DNA from: Opitutaceae bacterium
Lineage (GTDB): Bacteria > Verrucomicrobiota > Verrucomicrobiia > Opitutales > Opitutaceae
Direction: 5' to 3'
DNA: 40,936 nt
NCBI GenBank assembly: GCA_005799525.1
Contig: SYGN01000284.1
Location: forward strand, 1 to 40,936
Part shown: positions 16,712-24,326 of the stretch, in pieces
Numbering within the stretch: position 1 is the first letter of the stretch
How the letters are laid out: every line of letters begins with the position of its first letter
Notes under the pieces: model-generated
Database searches by the model: none
Told to the model about the DNA's origin: nothing
What the model saw: only the letters and a program-made list of their open reading frames with translations
Translations under genes and position numbers: made by a program

Positions 16712-18547
16712 TCACTCAGATTTCTTGATCAAATGCTCAGCGGCGCGCGCCGTATAATTTTCGCCACCACCGGCGGCCGTCGAGGAGGCCAGGAGAGCCA
16801 GCACCGTGCCAATGGCCGTCGGCGCCGGGCGCGGAATGCGCGCAACGACGTTCACTGCAAACAGGCGGGCCTCGCTTTTCGTGGCGTCCCTCAGCACCGC
16901 CTCAACGACCGACCATGCGGCCGCGTTGTCGCCGCGACGGAGCATGACCTCGGCCGCCGCCAAGCGCACCACGGGCTCCGCGTCGGCCAATAGCGCGGTC
17001 ACATCCGGAGGTGTGGTGGCACGCAGCGCCGCCACCGCTGCCCAATAGCGGATGACGGGCTCCGGCGAACGCAGCGCCGTCAGCAGCGCGGCCGCGTCTG
17101 GCTGCGCCGGCAATTGCAGGGCATCAATCTGCTCCAAGATTCGCGCGAGCGGATAACGTTTTTCGTCTGCGGCGACGACGGAGGGCGAGTCTTGGCCTGA
17201 CCATGCGACCAACAGCGGTTCCGGCATGAAGCCGGTGTCGCGCACTGCCAGTTGGTGTGCGCGCAACGCGGCGCGGAGGCGGATGAGCTGCGGTCGCCCC
17301 GCAGGGTCGGCCGCGAGATTGCGGACGTTGTCAGGATCAGCCGCGCAATCGAAGAGCTCTTCGGTCGGCTTGTTTTCAAAAAAGGCGCGCTGCGCGGCGT
17401 TGAGCTTTCCGGCCGCAAAGAGGCCCGCCCACTCCTTCATCGACGGCTGCCGCCACAGATACTCGAGGTGTTGGCCCCACGGCTGACTCGGGTAATAGTT
17501 GCGGATGTAACGGAAACGCCCGTCGGTGACCGCCCGGGCCATGTCGTAGCGCTCGTCCATGCGATCACGGAAACTGAACGTAAACTCGGGGCCAGCCTTT
17601 CGCGCCGGTCCGGCGATAGCGCGGCCCTGAAATTGCGCGGGGAGCGGGAGGCCGGCGAGGCTCAGCACCGTCGGTGCAAGGTCGACAAAATTGACCAACT
17701 CACTCAGGCGGGAATTCGGTGCCGCCGGTGCGAGGTGCTGAAATTTTTTCGGGAAATGAGCCACGAGTGGCGGGTGCGTGCCGTTCTCGTAGAGGAAGCG
17801 CTTGCTGCGCGAGACCGCCCCACCGTGATCGCCGTAATAAAAAATAATCGTGTCTTCCGCCAAACCATCGGACTGAAGATCTGACAGAATTTTCCCGAGC
17901 GCGGCATCGGCGCGGGAGACGTTGTCGCAATAGTGCGCGATGTCGGCGCGAACCGTCTGGGTATCGGGCAAATAGGCCGGCACGCGGACCTTCGCCGGAT
18001 CGGTCACCTGTGCCGCCTGCTTGTGTAGGCTGCTCTCGTGGGATTGCTCAAAATTGAAAATTGCGAAGAACGGCTGCCCCGCCGCGCGATGACGCCAATG
18101 CGCCATTTTGTTATTCTCATTCCACGCGGCATCCCAAGACGACGACGTGTTGTAATCGGTCTTGGCATTGTTCGTGGTGAAGTAGCCCGCTGCGCGGAGA
18201 TACTCTGGGAAAAATTTCACGCCTGCCGGTAAAGGTTGTTTGCTGCGCATGTGCTGCGTACCCATGCTGCTGGCGTAGCGTCCCGTGATAATGCTGGAGC
18301 GCGTTGGCGCGCAGACTGCGGACGTCGAGTAACACCGCTCGAATAAAATTCCACTCTTCGCCAGTCCGTCGATATGGGGCGTTTTGGCGAGTGGGTCGCC
18401 ATACGCACCGACGGTGGTCGCGACGTTGTCCTCGGTGACGAGCCAGAGAATGTTGGGCCGGTCGGCGGCGGAGATAGCCGGCGCTGCGTAGGCCAGAGCA
18501 AGTAGCGCAAAACAGAGGAGGGATTTCATGACAGGACGTTGACTCAC
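16712..18547 (-). CDS. Secreted sulfatase, heparan N-sulfatase-like, with C-terminal HEAT-like repeats
   Basis: This encodes 611 residues. The first ATG at 18547 overlaps the stop of the preceding sulfatase (ATGA); the ATG at 18529 (MKSLLCFALLALAYAA) gives a more usual signal peptide, and either is possible. The sulfatase domain (about 29-470) starts RPNILWLVTEDNVATTVGAYG; the formylglycine site is Cys79 in CAPTRSSIITGR. The metal-site motif YYGDHGGAVSRSKRFLYENG is present. The pattern fits the N-sulfoglucosamine sulfohydrolase-like group. After about residue 480 come HEAT-like helical pairs (SPEPVIRYWAAVAAL, DAEPVVRLAAAEVML), known from some bacterial members. It should desulfate polysaccharide in the periplasm or outside and needs a formylglycine-generating enzyme not in this window. 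Confidence 0.92.
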   Translation of the reverse strand: MSQRPVMKSLLCFALLALAYAAPAISAADRPNILWLVTEDNVATTVGAYGDPLAKTPHIDGLAKSGILFERCYSTSAVCAPTRSSIITGRYASSMGTQHMRSKQPLPAGVKFFPEYLRAAGYFTTNNAKTDYNTSSSWDAAWNENNKMAHWRHRAAGQPFFAIFNFEQSHESSLHKQAAQVTDPAKVRVPAYLPDTQTVRADIAHYCDNVSRADAALGKILSDLQSDGLAEDTIIFYYGDHGGAVSRSKRFLYENGTHPPLVAHFPKKFQHLAPAAPNSRLSELVNFVDLAPTVLSLAGLPLPAQFQGRAIAGPARKAGPEFTFSFRDRMDERYDMARAVTDGRFRYIRNYYPSQPWGQHLEYLWRQPSMKEWAGLFAAGKLNAAQRAFFENKPTEELFDCAADPDNVRNLAADPAGRPQLIRLRAALRAHQLAVRDTGFMPEPLLVAWSGQDSPSVVAADEKRYPLARILEQIDALQLPAQPDAAALLTALRSPEPVIRYWAAVAALRATTPPDVTALLADAEPVVRLAAAEVMLRRGDNAAAWSVVEAVLRDATKSEARLFAVNVVARIPRPAPTAIGTVLALLASSTAAGGGENYTARAAEHLIKKSE

Positions 18548-20298
18548 TTTCCCGGGGCATCACCGGCTTTTTTCTTCGAGTTCTTGGCTTTGTTCGTGGC
18601 GTTGGCCGAATTGGCAGGCCACGGAACGACATGGGCGCGCTTGGCCCACGCGTCATAGCTGGCAGCCATGGTCGTCAAGCGGGCCGGTTCTTTCGCCGCA
18701 AGGTCGCGTTGCTCGGCGCGGTCGGTGGAAATGTCGTAGAGCTCCCAACCACCGGGGAACTTCGACACCAGCTTCCATTGGCCATCGCGGACAGCGCGGT
18801 TGCCTTCGTGCTCCCAAAAAATCGGCTGCGCACGCCGGATTGATTTACCTTCGAGCGCGGGACGCAGACTCACCCCTTCCATCGGGGTAATCGCTTCGCC
18901 ATTGAATCTTGCCGGATACTTCGCGCCCGCGAGATCAACGCACGTCGCCATCAAATCGACCAGGTGACCGGGCTGCGCGTCTATCTTTCCGCGACGCGCA
19001 GCGGGAATACCGGCGGGCCAGTGCACAATGAGCGGAGTCGCGATGCCACCTTCGTGGACCCAGTGCTTGTATTCGCGGAACGGGGTGTTGCTGACGTTGG
19101 CCCAATCGCCGCCGTAGGCCATATAGGTATCGGCGGGGCCCGGCAGCACGCCGTAACCGCCCCGCACCGGGTAGCCGTCGCGGGTCTGGTTGGGACGACT
19201 GCTCAATTGCTGTGCATCCTTCGCCATCGGCGGGAGTGACGGTGCCGCGGCGCGAGGGGTAAACGCACCGACGCGGCCGTTGGTCCCCGCGTTGCCGCCG
19301 TTGTCTTGGAGGTAGCAAATCACCGTGTTTTCAAACTGCCCAGTGGCCTTTAGCTCGGCGACGATGCGACCAATACCTTCGTCCATCACGGTGAGCATCG
19401 CGGCGTAGACTTCCATGCAACGGATCTCGAATTCTTTGTCCTTCACCTTGTCCCACTCGCCGACCTGTGGGGCGAGTCCCCACGCCGCGTCCGCGACCCC
19501 GAGTTGCTTTTGTTTTTCCCAGCGCGCTGCGCGCACCGGCGTGTAGCCGCCATCGTAGCGGCCCTTGTATTTCGCGATGTCCCGCTCGCGCGCGTGCATG
19601 GGCCAGTGTGCGGCGGTGTAGGGCACGTAGAGCAAAAACGGTTTTCCGGCCTGATCACGTTTGTGTTCACGAATAAACTTTGCAGCGTGATCGCTCAGTG
19701 CGTCGGTGTAGTAATAATCCTCTGACGGGCGGTAGTCGGTATCGTTGGCCGCGGTGATGAGCGTGTTGTCGCGCACGAGCGCACTCGGGTCCCAGAAACT
19801 TCCGGCGCCGTGAATCGTGCCATAGAAGCGGTCGAAGCCGCGCTGCAAGGGCCAGTTCTTCTGGTTCGTGAGCGCGGCCTCGGTGTCGCCGGGGGTCACG
19901 TGCCATTTGCCAGCGGCATACGTGCGATAGCCGGCGGGCTTGAGGGCCTCGGCGATGGTGACGCTGCGACGGTTCAGATCGCCGCGATAGCCCTCGATCC
20001 CGTAGTCGCCCATCATGTGGCCGATCCCGGCTTGGTGCGGGTAGAGCCCCGTGAGCAACGCGGCGCGCGTCGGACAACAGCGCGCAGTGTTATAGAACTG
20101 CGTGAAGCGCACCCCACCCGCGGCGAGCGCATCGAGGTTCGGCGTCGCGATCTCGCCACCGTAGCAGCCGAGGTCGGAGTAGCCGACATCGTCGGCCATA
20201 ATAATGATCACGTTGGGCTGGCTAGCCGCACGTGCCATGCCGACGAACAGGACCAACGCTACGAGCGCAGTGGTGAATATCTTTTGCCGGAGGTTCAT
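18544..20298 (-). CDS. Secreted arylsulfatase (AtsA-like)
   Basis: This encodes 584 residues from the ATG at 20298 (MNLRQKIFTTALVALVLFVG), chosen because it starts a clear signal peptide ending MARA; upstream codons in frame are not conserved. The S1 sulfatase start PNVIIIMADDVGYSDLGCYGG is followed by the formylglycine site Cys74 in CCPTRAALLTGLYPHQAG, AGKWHVTPG, and the C-terminal block PIFWEHEGNRAVRDGQWKLV. It resembles arylsulfatases of the AtsA group acting on sulfate esters. The Lys-rich end (NATNKAKNSKKKAG) is unstructured. It is co-transcribed with the sulfatase after it and follows the decayed sulfatase gene by 92 bases. Confidence 0.93.
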   Translation of the reverse strand: MNLRQKIFTTALVALVLFVGMARAASQPNVIIIMADDVGYSDLGCYGGEIATPNLDALAAGGVRFTQFYNTARCCPTRAALLTGLYPHQAGIGHMMGDYGIEGYRGDLNRRSVTIAEALKPAGYRTYAAGKWHVTPGDTEAALTNQKNWPLQRGFDRFYGTIHGAGSFWDPSALVRDNTLITAANDTDYRPSEDYYYTDALSDHAAKFIREHKRDQAGKPFLLYVPYTAAHWPMHARERDIAKYKGRYDGGYTPVRAARWEKQKQLGVADAAWGLAPQVGEWDKVKDKEFEIRCMEVYAAMLTVMDEGIGRIVAELKATGQFENTVICYLQDNGGNAGTNGRVGAFTPRAAAPSLPPMAKDAQQLSSRPNQTRDGYPVRGGYGVLPGPADTYMAYGGDWANVSNTPFREYKHWVHEGGIATPLIVHWPAGIPAARRGKIDAQPGHLVDLMATCVDLAGAKYPARFNGEAITPMEGVSLRPALEGKSIRRAQPIFWEHEGNRAVRDGQWKLVSKFPGGWELYDISTDRAEQRDLAAKEPARLTTMAASYDAWAKRAHVVPWPANSANATNKAKNSKKKAGDAPGK

Positions 20299-20390
20299 AG
20301 GAGTAATGGTCGAGGGGAAACACATCAGGTGGGCGAATGGGCCCACCTGCGGAAAACGTCGTGGAGCGTCGCGCGCAGCAACGCGAGCAC

Positions 20391-21852
20391 TCAAAGCTTG
20401 GCGGCGATGCCCGGTTTCACGCCCTGCCAACCCTTGCGCCATTGGACGAGGAGCTTGTCGACCAGTTCGTTATTACCCGGCATCTTCGCGATGTTGGTAG
20501 CTTCCTGCGGGTCCAGAGTGTGGTCGTAGAGCTCAATCGCGTCGATCTTCGAATGATCGTCGCGGGCCATCCATACCACGAAGCGGTAGCGCTCCGTGCG
20601 CATAGCATAACCCATCAATTGCCCGATTTCGGACTTGCCGGCGCTGCGTGGATACTGGCTGAAGGCGGCGGATTTCCACGGGCGATTCGGATCGTCGAGT
20701 ACAGGTTTAAAGCTCACGCCTTCGGGGTGCTTCGGCAGCGGCAGACCGGCGAGGTCAGCGAGGGTCGGATAGATATTCACGAACTCGACAATGGAGTTCG
20801 TTTTCGCCCCGGCGTTCTTCATGCCGGGGACAGAGAGGAGCAGCGCGGTGTTGGTATCGTTTTCGCTGTTACTGTGTTTGCACCACGCGTTGTGCTCGCC
20901 GAGTTTTCAGCCATGGTGCCCCAGAGGATGACGATGATTTTCCTCCGTAGGTCGAGGCGGTCGAGTTCGGCGAGGACCTTACCGACCTGGGCGTCCATGT
21001 AACTGATCGCCGCGTAGTAGCCGTGCTTGAGCCGACGGGCGAGGTCGTCAGGGACGTGGCCTTCGGGGATGCCGTGATAGTTGCGCAGTTCGCCACCGGG
21101 GCGAATGGCGTAATCGGGGTCGTCCTTCGGGCGAAAGGAGTTCGTGGCGAGTTGGATTTTGGCGGGGTCGTAGAGGTCCCAGTATTTCTTGGGCGCGATG
21201 AAGGGCAGGTGCGGCTTAATGAAACCGACGGCTAGGAAAAACGGCTCTTTTTTCTGGCTGATGTCCCTGAGCGTGGAGACGGCGAGCTCGGCGACCTTGC
21301 CATCCTGAAACGTGTTGTCCGGCACCTCGGCGCCCTCGAAGGCGGGGCCGCGGATATTTTTGCAGCAGGCATGGAATCGGGCACGGTGACTCCGGCGGCC
21401 TTGGCGGTTTTCGCCCCCTTGCTCTTCCCCTTGCCCTTGGTGGCTGAAGCATTGTCTCCGTCGGGATCGACGCCGTAGCGCCGCTCGTTGCGTGTGACGT
21501 TTTCCGGCAGTGCGGAGGTCTCGGCCTTCGGCGTGCCCCACGGCACCGACCAGGACTGCGGGTCGTCGAGGCTGCCGTGATAAATTTTGCCCATACCTTG
21601 GACGCAGTAGCCGTTCTTTTTAAAATGCTGGGGAAGCGTCACGACGTTAGGCAGCGCGGTGCGGAAGTGGGTAACGAGATCCCAAACCTTGGTGTTATCG
21701 GGGCGAGTGCCAGTGAGCAGACTGGAGCGCGTGGGCGAGCAGACGGCCTGCTGGCAATACGCGCGGTTGAAGGTGATGCCCTCTTTCGCGATGCGGTCGA
21801 GGTTCGGGCTCTTCACGTAGTTCGCGCCATAAGCGCCGAACTCGGGGCGGAT
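20391..21852 (-). pseudogene. Iduronate-2-sulfatase-like gene, broken and lacking its own N-terminus
   Basis: The body of an S1 sulfatase is spread over three reading frames. It begins RPEFGAYGANYVKSPNL, without the signal peptide and the first metal-binding DD motif, which would lie just before RPE. The catalytic CSPTRSSLLTG and the GKIYHGSLDDPQSWS block are intact. Lesion 1: one A seems lost from an A run near 21358-21362, between MPAAK and IRGPAFEGAEVPD. Lesion 2: one base is lost at about 20917, in the GDHG motif. Lesion 3: a TGA at 20909-20907 stands where TGG (Trp) is expected before KLGEHNAW. With these repaired the frame runs on to the stop at 20391. Upstream it joins in frame to a TonB receptor fragment. 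It has decayed and cannot make an active enzyme. Confidence 0.88.
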
Positions 21853-22367
21853 GTTGAAGACCGAACCTTGGCCACCTGGGTCGACCTCACCAAAGATGAC
21901 CGAGTTGGAACCTGTGCCGAAATCGATGCGCTCGACGTTGTGGTGTCTCTCGAGATGAAACAGCGGAAATAATTCCGACTGACGTTGTTGCTCTGGCTCA
22001 GACGGCGAAACGAGAAATCGCCGTCGAGATTTTTGTCCTCCATAGGCGGCGCGGCGTAAACATTAGCCACGAAGCTGGCGATTTCGTCGGCCGTGAAGAG
22101 CCCGAGGTCCTCCATGAAATCGGAGGTGATGGCATCGATGTTTACCGGCACATCCTTGAGCGCCTGCTTGGTGCGCGTGGCCGACGGGATCTCGTTGGCG
22201 GACCAGCCGGTCTCACGCTCGGTAGCGATGATGAAGGGCGAAAGTTCGATCACGGCTCCCTGCGCGGTTGTTGGGTTAGTGGTCGGCGCCGTTTGAGCGG
22301 AAAGTCCGGCGCTTCTATCGCCGTGAGTATTCTCGGGAGCAATCGTCTGAAGAGCCTGAAACCGCAT
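21853..22367 (-). pseudogene. TonB-dependent receptor, N-terminal plug fragment fused to the sulfatase remnant
   Basis: The text GWSANEIPSATRTKQALKDV and DFMEDLGLFTADEIASFVAN is nearly the same as in the intact receptor at 24327-27095. A single-base deletion at about 21941 (after SRDT) shifts the frame; in the corrected frame it continues NVERIDFGTGSNSVIFGEVD and then GGQGSVFN, after which the sulfatase text RPEFGAYGANY follows directly without a stop. About 700 residues of barrel are gone. The expected signal peptide is not in frame; a hydrophobic stretch (LFRRLLPRILTAIEA) appears in the +1 frame near 22320-22350, so another shift is likely there. The DNA similarity at 22084-22252 and 26784-26940 shows recent common descent. 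Confidence 0.87.
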
Positions 22368-22466
22368 GGAGATTTTACGGAGGTTATGGTTATTGGGGTG
22401 ATGCGGATGTCTGCGCAGGTTCTTTATTCGTCCGCAGAGAACGGCACATTCCGTTGAGGAGGTGCC

Positions 22467-23452
22467 TCACGGCAGCGGGGCCCGGCGCGTGAGCGAAATG
22501 CTAACGTCGTCTACGTAGCCGCCAGTGAAGATAAAAGCAGGCCCCGATTCGAACGCCTGGTTGATGTGCAGGCGGACGACGAGAAACTCGGCGTTGGCCG
22601 GAAAGTGCAGCTCCGTCGTTAACCGCTGCCACGTGGAGGGATCGCGATCCATCTGGGTGCGACTGCTCCGGGCCATCGCGAGGGCACCATTCGTGAGCGC
22701 GCTACCCAGGCGGCCGGCCCGTTCGGGGACGGACTCCGTCTCGAGGGCATAGGGGGAAATCGCGAAGCCTTATTTCTCGGCGTCGGGAAACACCATCGCA
22801 TTGAAACTCGCCGATACTTCCACCACGGCCCCGCCATCGGATAACTCGCAGCGAAATGGCCGGAGGTCGATCAGCCGGTAGACGACCGCGATATGGCCGC
22901 CGGCCGGCTTGGACTTGCCGTCAAAATCGGCCCGGAGAAACCGCATCATCCGCTGGCCTTTTCCGGTTTCACGCCGTTCTGGGTGCCGACGATTTCGGCG
23001 GCGTCACCCCGCCAGATCCCGGTTTCCAGCGCCGAGCGGATCGCCAACGGAGCCTCGGGGTTCTCGAAATCCGCATCGAGCACCGAGTGCGACTTCACCA
23101 CGGGTGGAAGGACGTAGGCCCAGGCTACAGTCGCGGCGAAAAGCCCAGCCACGAGTCCGACGGCCGCGTGGGGCGCCCACTGAAACCACGCCAGCGGTCG
23201 CGATAGGCTGAACGCGGCGCGACGGTCGCTGAGTGGCAGAATCGGGGTCCGGGCCATACCCTCTCTCCGCACCGCCGCGGCCAACGCAGTGCCGCCGGCC
23301 AGTTCGCCGTGGAGCGCCGAGTAGTGCAGCCAAGCGTCGAGCGCAGCCACGTCGATGCGCAACAGCCGATCAAGTTCGGTGATCTCCTCCGCAGTCGCGA
23401 GGCCGTCGCAGACGCGGGCAAACAGCAAATCGTTGTTTGGCGTCATTTTCAT
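22467..23452 (-). pseudogene. Anti-sigma / FecR-like membrane protein with C-terminal jelly-roll-like domain, broken
   Basis: The start MKMTPNNDLLFARVCDGLAT (23452) overlaps the sigma factor stop (ATGA). The N-terminal helical region (TAEEITELDRLLRIDVAALD) is typical of anti-sigma partners in this phylum; a membrane segment follows (AAVGLVAGLFAATVAWAYVL). Near 22951-22960 a one-base loss ends the frame after GVKPEK; the next frame continues MMRFLRADFDGKSKPAGGHI. A TAA at 22772-22770 interrupts FPDAEK and GFAISPYALETE. After it the frame is open to the TGA at 22467, ending YVDDVSISLTRRAPLP, like a carbohydrate-binding or LamG-like sandwich. The intact gene would encode about 328 residues. Confidence 0.82.
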
Positions 23453-23990
23453 GCAGTGGTTGCTTCGGTTCTCATCCCGCGCTCGACGCAGTCCAGCAGG
23501 ACTCGCCGGCTGCGTTGGAGCAGCTTGTAGATCGCGTCCACCGTGCGACCTTCGCGCAGCGCGATGGTCTCGACGGGTTCTTCCTCGGTGTAGTAGCGAT
23601 TCAAGCTGGCGGGTTGGTCGGGCGGCAGCTTGGCGAGGCAGTCGCGCAACTTTTCCGCTCGCAGCGAAAGCTCCGGTGACAACACCTCGCGACGGGCATC
23701 GATCAAGGCAATCAGTCGTCGTGCGCGAACGCCTGCCAACGCGGTTGATTACGCCAGAACTCGCGCACCTTGAAGCGCGCAATCCCGCATGCCCACGGGG
23801 GAAATTCTCTCGTCGCATCAAATTCGGCGCGCTTCGCCCAGAGAGTGACCAGCGTCTCTTGCAGCACATCGCGCGCATCGGCCGCGGCCGGCACGTAGCG
23901 CAGGATAAAGCGGAGCAGAGTCCGCTCCTCCGCCATAAACTGGCGGGGAAAAGCCTCTTCGTTTGCCCTGCGGCTAGCTGTGGGGGTCAT
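23449..23990 (-). pseudogene. ECF sigma factor (Rhodopirellula/Verrucomicrobium class), frameshifted
   Basis: Region 2 is present from the ATG at 23990 (FMAEERTLLRFILRYVP ... DVLQETLVTLWAKRAEFD, then FPPWACGIARFKVREFW). After AFAHDD at about 23714 the frame hits TGA; one base is missing, and the next frame gives LIALIDARREVLSPEL followed by region 4 (LRDCLAKLPPDQPASLNRYY, EEPVETIALREGRTVDAIYK). Restoring one C would give a normal factor of about 180 residues. The stop overlaps the anti-sigma start. Such factors usually switch on the adjacent receptor and sulfatase genes, so loss would affect regulation of this locus. Confidence 0.88.
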
Positions 23991-24326
23991 CGATTCCTAC
24001 CTTATCTTGGCATGAGATGAGCGAAATTGGACAATCATTTGACCCGACGTGAAAAAATCGGCACCACAGACACCGAGCGATCGTGCCTTTGGCTGGGCGA
24101 CGCACAACGATCCTTGGTCCGTTCGTCGTCACTCCTTCGCGCCCGCCTCGAAACCACCCGCAATTTCCGCCTCGGGAGCAACCGCCCGCCACCGCGCGAA
24201 CGTGCCGCCGCAGCCGGACAGTTCGGTGAAAACCTACGTTTATTTCGGCGCAAAGGACGTCTCGCGGCCAGCTCTGTCCTGAACGGTGAATGGAATTTCA
24301 GCAGCCAAGATCAGCCCTGGCTGGCC
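23991..24326. other. Gap of about 340 bases without a recognisable gene
   Basis: The gap lies between the intact TonB receptor stop and the sigma factor start. Both strands have short open frames but none resembles a known family. A + strand frame at 24049-24282 (ending SSVKTYVYFGAKDVSRPALS) looks faintly protein-like and could be a gene remnant. The promoter for the sigma factor should lie near 24000-24060, but no clear -35/-10 pair was seen. Confidence 0.35.

Noticed and set aside
20391-23990. Assembly or sequencing errors as the cause of all frameshifts
   Set aside because: It cannot be fully excluded, but the lesions cluster in one module, include a TGG to TGA and a TAA change plus a gene chimera, and the flanking 37 kb is clean; decay is the simpler reading.
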